NCBI RefSeq assembly: GCF_008364625.2
Contig: NZ_CP126604.1
Location: 2,232,001-2,296,000, forward strand
From: Enterobacter dykesii
Lineage (GTDB): Bacteria > Pseudomonadota > Gammaproteobacteria > Enterobacterales > Enterobacteriaceae
DNA: 64,000 bases
Reading direction: 5' to 3'
In this document: positions 16,533-26,296 of the stretch, one piece after another
Layout of the letters: the number at the start of each line of letters is the position of its first letter
Position numbering within the stretch: position 1 is the first letter of the stretch
Made by a program: the position numbers and the translations under genes
Notes under the pieces: model-generated
Seen by the model: the letters and a program-made list of their open reading frames with translations, nothing else
What the model was told of the DNA's origin: nothing
Database searches by the model: none

Positions 16533-17282
16533 TTAACCCGCGTTAACATGGTCCACTGAACAGGTATTCCCTGCACAGTTAAAAACAAGTTTCGGCCGAC
16601 CACCGTAATCATTCACGGAGGTCAGTACCGGATGTGAGCCCAGTGAAGCCGCGGTTATGCCCAGTGCAATGCTTTCTTTAGGCGCAACCATTACAGGTTT
16701 AAAACTCTCAATATCACCGCCCTTCTCTGACGTCGCTGCTGCGACAATCGTCAGGTAGTAAGGCGTGGGATTGGTTAACTGGAATCCTTCACCCTGACGA
16801 GTTAAGGTGAGTTTTTTCGCGGCCTCGTTCTCCATCCCGTTTTGTAACTGCAACGCTTCCGGGCGGTAAAAGAGTTTGACGCGGGTTTGTAACGCGAGCT
16901 GAAGCGTATTGGGTTTAGAACTCTTCGGCGGAATTTCGCGTACGTTAAAATAGAACAGCGATTCTCTGTCCTGCGGTAACGCCTGGGCGTTATTACCCTG
17001 AATTTTTACCTGACCTTTGGCGCCGGGCTCAACGCGTTGTACCGGTGGTAATGCCATAAACGGCGTCTCGGTTTTATTGCCGTTGCTGTCCTCAATCCAG
17101 GACTGCGCCAGATACGGCAAGGATTTATTTTGATTCGTCACGGTGACACTCATTGATTTCTGGTTGCCGCTATAAATCACCCGGGTGCGATCAAGCGCAA
17201 TGGCCGCATTCACCTGCTGTGCGACTAACGCCAGCGCGAGTACACCCAGCGTTAAACCGATTTTTTTTTGTACAAAACGCAT
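16533..17282 (-). CDS. Periplasmic fimbrial chaperone (PapD/MrpD-like)
   Basis: A 249-residue chaperone with a signal peptide (about 1-26). It has the PapD hallmarks: ALDRTRVIYSGNQKSMSVTV at the start of the mature protein with the conserved Arg, FYFNVREIPP in the F1-G1 region, and TRVKLFYRP containing the conserved Lys that anchors subunit C-termini. Two cysteines near the C-terminus (FNCAGNTCSVD) may form a disulphide. It binds pilins by donor-strand complementation and delivers them to the usher. Its gene lies 58 bases after the usher gene. Confidence 0.95.
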   Translation of the reverse strand: MRFVQKKIGLTLGVLALALVAQQVNAAIALDRTRVIYSGNQKSMSVTVTNQNKSLPYLAQSWIEDSNGNKTETPFMALPPVQRVEPGAKGQVKIQGNNAQALPQDRESLFYFNVREIPPKSSKPNTLQLALQTRVKLFYRPEALQLQNGMENEAAKKLTLTRQGEGFQLTNPTPYYLTIVAAATSEKGGDIESFKPVMVAPKESIALGITAASLGSHPVLTSVNDYGGRPKLVFNCAGNTCSVDHVNAG

Positions 17283-17340
17283 AACTCACTCTCTGATTTA
17301 CAAAATGATGATGAAGAATCTGCCTGGCCCTCTACGCCGC

Positions 17341-19851
17341 TTAGCGTAAGTGGCAAGGCAACAACAGATTGTTGATTGTTTCCGGCAGCGATGGTGGCAA
17401 CTCGATGTAACATTGCGCGTCGTTGCCCCAGTACACGTCCATGCGCTCTCCAGGACGTATACCTGAAAGCCAGACGCTGCCGTTTTCGGCGACAATCCCT
17501 GTTGTCATGTTCTCTCCATTGCGTACTTCTGCGCCAAACGGCGGTTCGCTGCCGTCAGCCAGTTTGATCACCGCCATGCCCTTCTGTCCGGCAAGAATGC
17601 CAAAGGCACGGTAGCCAATCGCGCCTTCCGTTAACGTGTCCTGCACAACTGAACGAGTGGCATCGACGTTTTCCGGCAGGCTGTCCAGATCAACACTCAC
17701 GCTGCTTCGGTAGTAGCTGCTAACATCCGCAACGACTGCCTTACCGAAGGCATTGGTACGAACAATCCCCGCCATGCCCTGCACGGGAACATCTGCCACC
17801 CCTGCCGTATCAACGAGCATTCGGGTTCCGCCTGCCGAATTGGTTCTGTGCAGCGCCGCACCTTTGGCGGTAGCGGTAACGCCTCCTTGTAGCGAAAGAC
17901 CTGCGGCGCTGGATTTGCTGCCGGTATAGCTGGCATTGGCGGTCACACTTGCGCTATCGCCATCATGGGTAAAGTACCCGCTCCCGGTACCTCGGCCATC
18001 AGTCGTGCTGCCGGCATTAACCTGGTAATAATTGTTGGCATTGATGCGCTGGTAATAACCCACCGTATTGCTACTGCTGTCTCCGCTGTACTGACTGTTG
18101 TAGCTTAATGTTGCGCCGTTGGACCACGGCACAGACAAGCTCAGATAGACGCCATCATCTTTAGAATCGTCATATTCAGTTCTGTAGGCAGACAGTGTCA
18201 GGCTGATGTTCTTAAACCGACTGACGTCAAAAAAGCTCGATACCGAAACGTTCCAGGTGTTCGTCGCTTCCCTGTCCCAGTAAGTCTGGTGGCTATAGTT
18301 CAGAAACGCGCTCATGTTCTGTTCGCGGAACTGTTTATTCATGGTGATGGTGTACAGTTCTTTATCGCGCCCACCGTTATCGCCGTTGTGATAGCGGCGG
18401 TCCAGATACTGAGACATGCTCATAAAGTCACGTTCTGAGAAGCGGTAACCCGCAAAGGTCACCTGGCTGTCAAACTCATCGAAGCGTTTCGAATAGCTGA
18501 CGCGATAAGATTTACCGCTTAATGTGTCCTGATTAGGAATCGCAGCCCGGGACTGCGTGACGTCAAAGGAAATTGCCCCAAACATCAACAGATCGCGCCC
18601 GACCCCTAAGGAGAGCGCGTTATAGTCCCCTGCCAGTAGCGTTCCGCCATATAATGACCAGCCGCTATTCACGCCCCATGATGCTTCGCCAGTGGCAAAA
18701 TTTGGCCCCTGAGAATGGTGGTCATAATCAGACGGTTTGCCCATCGCTATTTTGTAGCGCACCAGCCCCGGTCGCGTCAGATAGGGAATGGAGGCGGTGT
18801 CGACCTGGAAAGTCTGGGTTCCGCCATCCTGCTCTTCCACTTTGACATCCAGCTTGCCGGATACCGCCGAGTTGAGATCCTGGATACGAAACGGACCTGG
18901 CGCGACAGTGGTTTCATAAATCACGCGCCCCTGCTGGCTGATAGTCACTTTGGCGTTCGTCTTCGCGACCCCCACCACTTCCGGCGCATATCCGCGGAGA
19001 TTGGGCGGCAACTGGTTATCGTCTGTAGACAGGCTGGCGCCGGTAAAACGGAAACTGTCAAACAGAGAGGAATTTAAATAGTCTTCTCCCAGCACCAGTT
19101 TTGCCCGCAATGCAGTGATGGCCCGATAGGTATAAACCCGGCTCCAGTCCCAGCTTTGCTGTTTTTGACTCTCATTTCCGGTATTGCGTATGTATTGCGC
19201 TTGCCAGTCACCCCGCAGGCGCCAGGCACCCAAATTCGCGCCAGTCGTGCCGTTACCCGTGACGGAACTGGAACGCTGTTCCTGTTGTTTCGACGACGTT
19301 GCATTGACGGTGTAATCAAACAGTACGCCCGGAATTCCCTCATCCCAGCGAGAAGGCGGATCCCAGTTTTCGGCCGTATACTCAAGGTATGCCTGAGGAA
19401 TGCTGAGATAGAGGGTACTTGTTCCCAGATCGGCTCTGGCAACCATTCCTTCCAGAGAATGAAGATCCAGACACTGTCCGTTATGCCACCATGAAACACC
19501 CTTAACGATGGACTCTTTCAGGCCAATTTGTAAGACATGCTCGGCTGTGAGGCAAACTTCGCTCCCTTTCGGATCGTCTTCAGGCGGGAAATACTCTACC
19601 GTCTGATCCGGTATGTCGGTTTTATTGACCTTTAGCGTAAGCTGATACTTACCGGGCATTAAATAACCCGCCCGGGAAAACTGGCTCAAATCAACATTAT
19701 TCCGCTCTTTAATGTCGAGTACATCAGTGTTAAATTCGACATTCTCTTCAGCGTGAACGCCTTTGACTGCAAGAAACGCAAGAAATACACCAATCGCTAC
19801 AGGGTGTAACTTGCCCAGAAAGATGGTTTTATTGACTTTTTTCATTTTCAA
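17341..19851 (-). CDS. Outer-membrane fimbrial usher (PapC/MrpC-like)
   Basis: An 836-residue usher of normal length. The signal peptide (about 1-34) is followed by an N-terminal chaperone-binding domain (VEFNTDVLDIKERNNVDLSQFSRAGY region), a 24-strand beta-barrel with plug (LPPNLRGYAPEVVGVAKTNAKVTISQQG), and C-terminal domains ending with a Cys pair (DAQCYIELPP, LLPCHLR). It forms the assembly pore in the outer membrane. The ATG overlaps the preceding pilin gene by four bases. I saw no frameshift. Confidence 0.96.
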   Translation of the reverse strand: MKMKKVNKTIFLGKLHPVAIGVFLAFLAVKGVHAEENVEFNTDVLDIKERNNVDLSQFSRAGYLMPGKYQLTLKVNKTDIPDQTVEYFPPEDDPKGSEVCLTAEHVLQIGLKESIVKGVSWWHNGQCLDLHSLEGMVARADLGTSTLYLSIPQAYLEYTAENWDPPSRWDEGIPGVLFDYTVNATSSKQQEQRSSSVTGNGTTGANLGAWRLRGDWQAQYIRNTGNESQKQQSWDWSRVYTYRAITALRAKLVLGEDYLNSSLFDSFRFTGASLSTDDNQLPPNLRGYAPEVVGVAKTNAKVTISQQGRVIYETTVAPGPFRIQDLNSAVSGKLDVKVEEQDGGTQTFQVDTASIPYLTRPGLVRYKIAMGKPSDYDHHSQGPNFATGEASWGVNSGWSLYGGTLLAGDYNALSLGVGRDLLMFGAISFDVTQSRAAIPNQDTLSGKSYRVSYSKRFDEFDSQVTFAGYRFSERDFMSMSQYLDRRYHNGDNGGRDKELYTITMNKQFREQNMSAFLNYSHQTYWDREATNTWNVSVSSFFDVSRFKNISLTLSAYRTEYDDSKDDGVYLSLSVPWSNGATLSYNSQYSGDSSSNTVGYYQRINANNYYQVNAGSTTDGRGTGSGYFTHDGDSASVTANASYTGSKSSAAGLSLQGGVTATAKGAALHRTNSAGGTRMLVDTAGVADVPVQGMAGIVRTNAFGKAVVADVSSYYRSSVSVDLDSLPENVDATRSVVQDTLTEGAIGYRAFGILAGQKGMAVIKLADGSEPPFGAEVRNGENMTTGIVAENGSVWLSGIRPGERMDVYWGNDAQCYIELPPSLPETINNLLLPCHLR

Positions 19852-20420
19852 AAGTAATCAACTTTGAAGCGTATCGTGGCCGTATACTCACCCACTTTCA
19901 GGCGGTCGCGATTACTCATAAGACGCAACTGGTATTTAAGAATTTGTGAACCGTTGCTCAATGTACCCGGAGGGAGCGCTTTCCCAGGTTGCGCCACATT
20001 TCCGGCGTCATCCGTAATTTCAATCCCTACGCCTGAAGCGCCGTCCACGGAAAAAAGTCCATCTAAAGATGGACCATCAAACGTCGTCTGGAAATGGGAT
20101 GACAGGGTTTGCGCATCCTTATTTATATGAAGATTGCAATTGACCAGCGTTAACGAAAAGGGATTTTTATTTCCACGGCCGTTGTGAATAATTTCGCCCA
20201 CGGTCGTGGTCACCATTTCAATGCTTTGCTCACGATCCGCGGTGGCGATAGCGCATGGGGTATCAATTATACTTCCCTGCATATTGACAATACCGTGGCC
20301 TTGATCGGCCAGCGCATGGCGGGGATTATTTGCCGCCGCTATGCAGGGTATCAATATACAGGGAAATATAATCACCCGAAGTCCAGATAATACAATCATT
20401 AAAATACGCTCTGGTTTCAT
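19848..20420 (-). CDS. Fimbrial subunit (MrpB-like)
   Basis: A 190-residue pilin with a hydrophobic export signal, the DQGHGIVNMQGSIIDTPCAI N-terminal strand that closely resembles the major pilin, a second Cys in LVNCNL, and the final strand ATIRFKVDYF. The annotated ATG at 20420 sits immediately after the T run of a terminator and lacks a ribosome binding site; an ATG at 20399, preceded by AGAG, is a plausible alternative. It overlaps the usher gene by four bases (ATGA). By analogy to MrpB it may anchor or terminate the fimbria. Confidence 0.85.
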   Translation of the reverse strand: MKPERILMIVLSGLRVIIFPCILIPCIAAANNPRHALADQGHGIVNMQGSIIDTPCAIATADREQSIEMVTTTVGEIIHNGRGNKNPFSLTLVNCNLHINKDAQTLSSHFQTTFDGPSLDGLFSVDGASGVGIEITDDAGNVAQPGKALPPGTLSNGSQILKYQLRLMSNRDRLKVGEYTATIRFKVDYF

Positions 20421-20464
20421 GAAAAAAGTGCCAGTGATTAAGACAGTTGACTAATCACCAGCAC
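20421..20464 (-). terminator. Attenuating terminator after the major pilin gene
   Basis: On the minus strand, GTGCTGGTGATTA (20464-20452) pairs with TAATCACTGGCAC (20440-20428) through 13 positions including two G-U pairs, with an 11-base loop and then six T. It lies between the major pilin gene and the rest of the operon. Partial readthrough would give excess major pilin over usher and chaperone, as in other fimbrial operons. Confidence 0.8.
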
Positions 20465-20505
20465 AACAACAAGGTTAATTACTTGCGTAATAAGTCATGC
20501 CGGGA

Positions 20506-21033
20506 TTATGGGTAATCCAGAGCGAAGCTTGCAATGGCCTGGAATTTACCTGGGACGATTGTCGCAGACGCGCCATCACCCTTCAGGAAAGCAGCAAACG
20601 TCAGGTCGTTATCACCATTCAGCAGTGCCTGCGCCGGAGAAGCCTGGCCCAGTTTAATCGGCGTACCGGTGTCCGTGGTAATCTCAACTGAAGCGCCTTT
20701 CGCGGTGCCCTGAATACCGAGCAGATCCGGGTTAGCCGCAGATGCGGTGCCAGAGAACGTGGTGGTCACTGATTTCTTGGTTTCGGTATTACACTGTTGC
20801 AGTTTGATAGCGAAAACCTGAGGAATAGAGGTACCGCCATCTTCCAGCGCCAGGTTAGAGATCTGACCCAAATCAACGGTTTGATCAGCACTGTCCGGTG
20901 TAATGGAGCAAGGCGCATCAATAATAGAACCCGTAAACGTTACGGTACCATGTCCCTGATCTTTTGCATTCGCATTTGCGATCATAGCACCAGCTATCAT
21001 CGCAATCGCGAGAGCGATTTTCTTTGCCTTCAT
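20506..21033 (-). CDS. Major fimbrial subunit (MrpA-like)
   Basis: The ATG at 21033 starts a standard signal peptide (MKAKKIALAIAMIAGAMIANANA, about 23 residues) after a GAGAG ribosome binding site; the longer frame is discarded. The 175-residue pilin has the first strand DQGHGTVTFTGSIIDAPCSI, the Cys pair in APCSI and QQCNTE, and the final ASFALDYP. It is the first gene of the operon and is followed by a terminator, as expected for the most abundant subunit. The order (major pilin, pilin, usher, chaperone, minor pilins, adhesin) matches mrpA-H of Proteus mirabilis, with one extra minor pilin before the oligosaccharyltransferase. Confidence 0.93.
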   Translation of the reverse strand: MKAKKIALAIAMIAGAMIANANAKDQGHGTVTFTGSIIDAPCSITPDSADQTVDLGQISNLALEDGGTSIPQVFAIKLQQCNTETKKSVTTTFSGTASAANPDLLGIQGTAKGASVEITTDTGTPIKLGQASPAQALLNGDNDLTFAAFLKGDGASATIVPGKFQAIASFALDYP

Positions 21034-21471
21034 ATAAGAACTCTCTTCAATAAGATATTGCCCATTTGGGTTCATTGCTTTCTCAGTTTTTCTGACAAGA
21101 GCAATGTGTATATATTCTTTCCTTTCGAGGGGTTTGCTTCAACAACAACACAGTGTCAAATGAGACTAAAAAAGAGTATTTAATGGCAAGATATGCAGGC
21201 TTGACGGGTCTCAATCCATTTTTTTCTCGGGCCGCTGATTTCTGGAGAGAAAAAAGGAATTGATGTTATTTCAGGTATAGGGGGATTGCTGTGAGTTATC
21301 AATATTAGTGTTTAATGTAATAACAAGCAACACGTAAGCGTGCTGGCGAATCGCTGAATAATCCCGCCATTTCGCGAGGGCGGTATCCTTATTATCCCGG
21401 AGGCAATATCATTAATCTCGCCTCGTCCAGATGGCTGCGCAATGCCGCAAAACATTGCGCATATGAATAGC
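21034..21471. other. Intergenic region upstream of the fimbrial operon
   Basis: 438 bases that should contain the fimbrial promoter. I saw no recombinase gene in the locus and no inverted-repeat pair that would suggest an invertible promoter as in MR/P or type 1 fimbriae. A nine-base inverted repeat at 21436-21461 lies close to the cusA stop codon. Confidence 0.6.
21436..21461. repeat. 9-bp inverted repeat after cusA
   Basis: TGCGCAATG (21436-21444) and CATTGCGCA (21453-21461) pair perfectly around eight bases. No clear T tract follows on the minus strand. It may protect the 3' end of, or weakly terminate, the cusCFBA transcript. Confidence 0.4.
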
Positions 21472-24400
21472 TTATTTATCAGGTATTGCTTCCCTCTCCT
21501 CCTCACTAACGGCTGCCGTCGTTCTCTTCCTGCGCAACCAGATTAACTTATACGCCGCCGGAATAATAAACAGCGATAACAGCGGCGCCGTGATCATCCC
21601 GCCGATCATGGGCGCCGCTATCCGGCTCATGACTTCTGACCCGGCACCGGTCCCCCAGAGAATGGGCAGCAGACCGGCAACGATCACCGCGACGGTCATT
21701 GCCTTTGGACGCACGCGCAGCACGGCGCCATGATAAAGCGCCTCATCCAGCCCCTGTTCGGTGAACGTGTCCCGATGGGACAACGCCGGATGCGCTTCAA
21801 CGGCATGGCGCAAATACATCAGCATGACCACCCCAAATTCTGCCGCCACCCCTGCCAGAGCGATAAAACCGGTGCCGGTTGCCACAGACATATGGAAGCC
21901 CTGCCAGTAGAGGAACCATATCCCACCGACCAGGGCGAACGGCAGACTCATCAGGATCAACAGCGCTTCATCCACGCGGCGGAACGCCAGATACAGCAGT
22001 ATAAAGATGATCATTACCGTCATCGGTACCATCAGCTTCAGTTTCTTGTTGGCGTGCTCGAGCAGCTCAAACTGCCCGGAGAATGAGACGCTGGTGCCCG
22101 GCCTCAGCTTTACGTTCTGACTAATGGCCGTCTTAATGTCGTTCACCACCGACACCATATCCCTGCCGCGAGCATCGATATAAATCCAGCTCGCAGGCCG
22201 GGCATTCTCCGTTTTCAGCATCGTGGGGCCGGAAACCACGTTGATATCCGCCACATCTCCCAGCGTGATCTGCTGTTTCATCGGCGTCAGGATCGGCATC
22301 TGCTTCAACGCGTTCGGGCTGTTCCGGTAGTCCTGAGGATAGCGAATATTAATCGGGTACCGGGCGACGCCTTCCACCGTTTCCCCTACCGTCGCCCCGC
22401 CGATAGCTGAGGAGACGAACAGCTGCACATCGCCCACCGTCATCCCGTAGCGGGAGGCTTTTTCCCGGTTGATATCGACATCAATGTAGCGCCCGCCCTC
22501 AAGGCGTTCAGCCAGGGCAGACACCACGCCCGGCACCGTTTTGGCTACCGCCTCGATGCTCTGCGCCGTAGCGTCGATATCCGACAAAACGGTACCTGAC
22601 ACCTTGATACCAATCGGGCTTTTTATCCCGGTGGAAAGCATATCGATACGGTTACGGATGGGCGGAACCCAGAGGTTCGCCAGGCCGGGCAACCGAACGG
22701 TCTTGTCGAGCTCGTCAATAATCTTGTCTATCGTCATGCCGGACCGCCACTCATTCTCGGGTTTGAGCTGAATGGTGGTTTCCACCATTTCGAGCGGCGC
22801 GGAATCCGTAGCCGTTTCGGCCTTACCCGTCTTGCCGAAAACAGAGGCCACTTCTGGCACGGTTTTGATGAGTTTGTCCGTGGTCTGCAGGAGCGCGGCC
22901 GCTTCTGCCGGAGAGACGCCCGGCAACGTTGACGGCATATACAGCAGATCGCCTTCATTAATCTTCGGCAGGAACTCGCCGCCCACCTGGCTCAGGGGCC
23001 AGATCACCGTGATGAGGGATAAGGCCGCAACCAGCAGGGTTGTTTTAGGCCAGTGGAGCACCCTTATCAGTAGCGGATGGTAGGCTTTAATCAGCAGTCT
23101 GTTCAGCGGATTGCTGGTCTCCGCGGGAATTTTGCCCCGGATCCAGAACCCCATCAGAATCGGAATGACGATAATGGCCAGCACGGCCGCGCCCGCCATG
23201 GCGTACGTTTTCGTAAAGGCCAACGGGCCGAACAGCCGCCCTTCCTGCCCCTCGAGGGTAAAGATGGGAATGAACGACAAGGTAATGATCAGCAGGCTGA
23301 TAAACAGCGCGGGGCCAACCTCGACAGAGGCGTTGGTGATCACCGTCCATCGCGTAGCGTTGTCAATCTGCTCTCCCGGATGCTGGCGATCCCACTCCTC
23401 CAGCCGTTTGTGAGCGTTTTCAATCATGACGATGGCGGCATCCACCATCGCGCCGACCGCAATAGCAATCCCGCCCAGCGACATGATATTGGCGTTCAGC
23501 CCCTGGAAATGCATGACGATAAAGGCAATACACAGGCCAAGCGGCAGAGAGATAATCGCCACCAGCGCGGAGCGGACGTGCCAGAGGAACAGGGCGCAGA
23601 CGATGGCCACCACGATAAACTCTTCGAGCAGTTTGGAACTCAGGTTGTCGATTGCCCGATCGATGAGCTGGCTGCGATCGTAGGTGGTCACAATCTCAAC
23701 GCCTTCCGGCAGGCTGGCCTTCAGCGTTTCCAGCTTATCTTTCACCGCCGTGATGACCTCGCGCGCGTTTTTGCCCGAACGCAGGATCACCACGCCGCCC
23801 GCAACTTCCCCCTGCCCGTTCAGCTCGGCAATACCGCGCCGCATTTCCGGCCCCGTTTGTACGCGGGCAACATCGCGAAGGTAAATCGGCACCCCGTTCT
23901 CGGCGGTTTTCAGGACGATGTTATTGAAATCGTCCATCGTCTGCAGATAGCCGCTGGCCCGGACCATATACTCCGCTTCCGCCATTTCAACTGACGATCC
24001 CCCCGCCTCCTGGTTAGACGACTCAAGCGCCTGCTTAACCTCCGGCAGGCTAACGCCGTACTGAGCCAGCTTTAACGGATTGACCTGGATCTGATACTGC
24101 TTTACCACGCCGCCGACGGAGGCCACTTCGGCCACGTTAGGGATTGTTTTCAGCTCAAATTTCAGGAACCAGTCCTGCAATGAGCGCAACTCAGCGAGAT
24201 CGTGTTTTCCGCTGCGATCCACCAGCGCATACTCAAATATCCAGCCCACGCCCGTGGCATCAGGACCAATTTCAGAGTTCACGCCGGCAGGCAGCTTGCC
24301 CTGAACCTGGTTCAGATACTCCAGCACGCGCGAACGGGCCCAGTACAAATCGGTGCCGTCTTCAAAAATGACGTACACGTACGAATCGCCAAACTGCGAA

Positions 24401-24657
24401 AAACCGCGCACGGTCTTTGCGCCGGGAACCGACAGCATGGTGGTCGTGAGTGGATAGGTCACCTGGTTTTCAACAATCTGCGGGGCCTGGCCGGGGTAGC
24501 TGGTTTTGATAATCACCTGAACGTCAGAGAGATCGGGCAAGGCATCAACTGGCGTATTAATAATCGTCCAGGTGCCCCAGACGCTGAGGAACAGCGCCCC
24601 CATCATGACCAGGAAACGGTTGGCGACCGACCGCCGGATAATCCATTCAATCATCAT
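21472..24657 (-). CDS. cusA: Cu(I)/Ag(I) RND efflux pump CusA/SilA
   Basis: The start at 24657 gives [16 protein letters not shown], the family start, with GGAG just upstream; the frame from 24747 overruns cusB. At 1061 residues it is slightly longer than E. coli CusA because of an extended C-terminal tail after KLIWLRRKR. The metal-binding methionines are visible in [19 protein letters not shown] and NRIDMLSTG, matching the Met triad of the CusA cleft. It is the inner-membrane proton-driven pump of the CusCBA complex, which exports monovalent copper and silver from periplasm and cytoplasm. The wording is closer to SilA of silver-resistance loci than to E. coli CusA by my recollection. Confidence 0.96.
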   Translation of the reverse strand: MMIEWIIRRSVANRFLVMMGALFLSVWGTWTIINTPVDALPDLSDVQVIIKTSYPGQAPQIVENQVTYPLTTTMLSVPGAKTVRGFSQFGDSYVYVIFEDGTDLYWARSRVLEYLNQVQGKLPAGVNSEIGPDATGVGWIFEYALVDRSGKHDLAELRSLQDWFLKFELKTIPNVAEVASVGGVVKQYQIQVNPLKLAQYGVSLPEVKQALESSNQEAGGSSVEMAEAEYMVRASGYLQTMDDFNNIVLKTAENGVPIYLRDVARVQTGPEMRRGIAELNGQGEVAGGVVILRSGKNAREVITAVKDKLETLKASLPEGVEIVTTYDRSQLIDRAIDNLSSKLLEEFIVVAIVCALFLWHVRSALVAIISLPLGLCIAFIVMHFQGLNANIMSLGGIAIAVGAMVDAAIVMIENAHKRLEEWDRQHPGEQIDNATRWTVITNASVEVGPALFISLLIITLSFIPIFTLEGQEGRLFGPLAFTKTYAMAGAAVLAIIVIPILMGFWIRGKIPAETSNPLNRLLIKAYHPLLIRVLHWPKTTLLVAALSLITVIWPLSQVGGEFLPKINEGDLLYMPSTLPGVSPAEAAALLQTTDKLIKTVPEVASVFGKTGKAETATDSAPLEMVETTIQLKPENEWRSGMTIDKIIDELDKTVRLPGLANLWVPPIRNRIDMLSTGIKSPIGIKVSGTVLSDIDATAQSIEAVAKTVPGVVSALAERLEGGRYIDVDINREKASRYGMTVGDVQLFVSSAIGGATVGETVEGVARYPINIRYPQDYRNSPNALKQMPILTPMKQQITLGDVADINVVSGPTMLKTENARPASWIYIDARGRDMVSVVNDIKTAISQNVKLRPGTSVSFSGQFELLEHANKKLKLMVPMTVMIIFILLYLAFRRVDEALLILMSLPFALVGGIWFLYWQGFHMSVATGTGFIALAGVAAEFGVVMLMYLRHAVEAHPALSHRDTFTEQGLDEALYHGAVLRVRPKAMTVAVIVAGLLPILWGTGAGSEVMSRIAAPMIGGMITAPLLSLFIIPAAYKLIWLRRKRTTAAVSEEEREAIPDK

Positions 24658-24664
24658 CGTCTCC

Positions 24665-25915
24665 TTAATGGCCAGAATGCGCGTCGTCAGCGGCTTCAGC
24701 GTGGCGCATGCGCTCCAGCGCGCCGGTAATATTGGCCTCCGAGTCAATCAGGAACAGACCGCTGACCACTACCGACTCCCCCTCTTCCAGTCCGCTACCA
24801 ATGCCGGACTGCTGCTGAGATTCGTGCAGTACGTGGATCCTTTTCGGTACAAAATTCCCGTCCGCATCGACGGTAATCACGCGCTGTTCTTTGCCGGTAT
24901 CAATAACGGCCTGGGAGGGGATCAGCAGCATTTCCTGGCTTTGAGTATTCAGCTTCAGGTAGGCATTCATGCCCGGTTTCAGCAGCTCATCCTTGTTGGA
25001 TACCTGCAGGCGCACCTGTAGCGTACGGGTGGTTGGATCCACGCTCGGCAGAAGACTCCATTTTTCAACCGGGAAGGATTTATCCGGATAAGCCGGTATC
25101 GAGACAGTAAACTGCGAGGTCTCTTTCAGCAGATAAGCAATGGATTCAGGCACTGCCGCGCCGATCCAGACCGGATCCATCCCCTGAATTTGCGCCACCA
25201 CCTTATCTTTCGAAATATTCATGCCGGTACGCAGGTCAAAGGCCGTGATCGCTCCGTCGATCGGCGCCCTGATGGTAAACCGGGTCTGGATGGTACGGGT
25301 CGCACGCAGTCTCTGAATATCGTCATCCGGCATACCCGCCAGACGAAGCCGTTCCAGAACCCCTTTGATTTGCGTCGGCGTTCCGCCGGTACCGGACAAC
25401 AGCAGAAACTCGCTCTGCGCCTCTACCCAGTCAGGAATGGTTATATCAATGAGCGGCGTGCCTTTCTTCACCTTATCGCCCGTCGTCAGCGGGTACACTT
25501 TTTCCACAAAGCCTTCCGCGCGCGCCTGCACAATGACAAACTGATAGTCGTTATAGCTGACGTTGGCCGGGATCGTCTGGGCATAGTTCAGCGTTCCGCG
25601 CGTCACTTTTTGCGTTTTTAATCCTAAATTCTGGACCTGCGTCGGATCGATACGGATACCGGCACTGCTTTTACTGTCGTTTTCATCCGCATATTTCGGA
25701 ACCAGATCCATATCCATAAACGGCGATTTGCCGGGCTTATCGAATTTCACGTCTGGCTTCATCGGGTCATACCAGAAAAGCACCTTTCTTTCAGAGACGC
25801 TATTTTCCGTTTTTTCAGATGAATGAAGTGTCTGCCATACCGTCACCGATATCAGCCCTCCCGCAATCAGGCTGCTGACTATCATGGCAGCATATTTTAT
25901 TTTTAATGAGGCCAT
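24665..25915 (-). CDS. cusB: Cu(I)/Ag(I) efflux periplasmic adaptor CusB/SilB
   Basis: A 416-residue membrane-fusion protein. An N-terminal membrane anchor (about 8-30) is followed by the [18 protein letters not shown] region, with M52, M67 and M69 as likely copper/silver ligands in PMKP and FMDMD. Barrel-sandwich, alpha-hairpin and beta-barrel segments typical of the family follow, then a His-containing tail ([13 protein letters not shown]). It links CusA to CusC and accepts metal from CusF. cusA follows after seven bases, so the genes share one transcript. Confidence 0.95.
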   Translation of the reverse strand: MASLKIKYAAMIVSSLIAGGLISVTVWQTLHSSEKTENSVSERKVLFWYDPMKPDVKFDKPGKSPFMDMDLVPKYADENDSKSSAGIRIDPTQVQNLGLKTQKVTRGTLNYAQTIPANVSYNDYQFVIVQARAEGFVEKVYPLTTGDKVKKGTPLIDITIPDWVEAQSEFLLLSGTGGTPTQIKGVLERLRLAGMPDDDIQRLRATRTIQTRFTIRAPIDGAITAFDLRTGMNISKDKVVAQIQGMDPVWIGAAVPESIAYLLKETSQFTVSIPAYPDKSFPVEKWSLLPSVDPTTRTLQVRLQVSNKDELLKPGMNAYLKLNTQSQEMLLIPSQAVIDTGKEQRVITVDADGNFVPKRIHVLHESQQQSGIGSGLEEGESVVVSGLFLIDSEANITGALERMRHAEAADDAHSGH

Positions 25916-25926
25916 GCCGCGTCTCG

Positions 25927-26268
25927 CTATTTAATGCTCTTGAGTAAAGAGAGATTGCCCTGCTGAACAAACGAGAAATTCACGTGGCTGCCGACTTTTA
26001 AAGAATTAATACTCTCGTTAGCCTGAATAAAGGTAAAACGCATGGTCATCGCGGGCCAGCCAATTTCCGGGATCGCTTCATGGGAAATCGTGACTTTTTT
26101 ATTCGTCAGATCAATGTCCTTCACGATACCGGTTCCCGTGATGACCTGCTCTGAGGCCCCTTCGCTGGCAGTACTCATCATCTCGTGCTGATGAACCTCA
26201 GCCTGGAGGCCGGCAGAAAACACAATAGAAATCGCACCAAATACAACGGCCTTAAGTGAATTGCGCAT
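25927..26268 (-). CDS. cusF: Periplasmic Cu(I)/Ag(I) chaperone CusF/SilF
   Basis: A 113-residue exported protein (signal peptide to about QAE). All four metal-site residues of CusF are present: H63 in ISHEAI, the cation-pi W71 in GWPAM, and M74 and M76 in AMTMRF. It binds one monovalent copper or silver ion and hands it to CusB. The gene lies 11 bases before cusB. Confidence 0.96.
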   Translation of the reverse strand: MRNSLKAVVFGAISIVFSAGLQAEVHQHEMMSTASEGASEQVITGTGIVKDIDLTNKKVTISHEAIPEIGWPAMTMRFTFIQANESINSLKVGSHVNFSFVQQGNLSLLKSIK

Positions 26269-26296
26269 GGTTATTTTCCTGTTTAATTAAATAAGG

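Noticed and set aside
21034-21471. Possible invertible promoter of the MR/P-like fimbrial operon
   Set aside because: I saw no paired inverted repeats and no FimB/MrpI-type recombinase gene anywhere in the locus.
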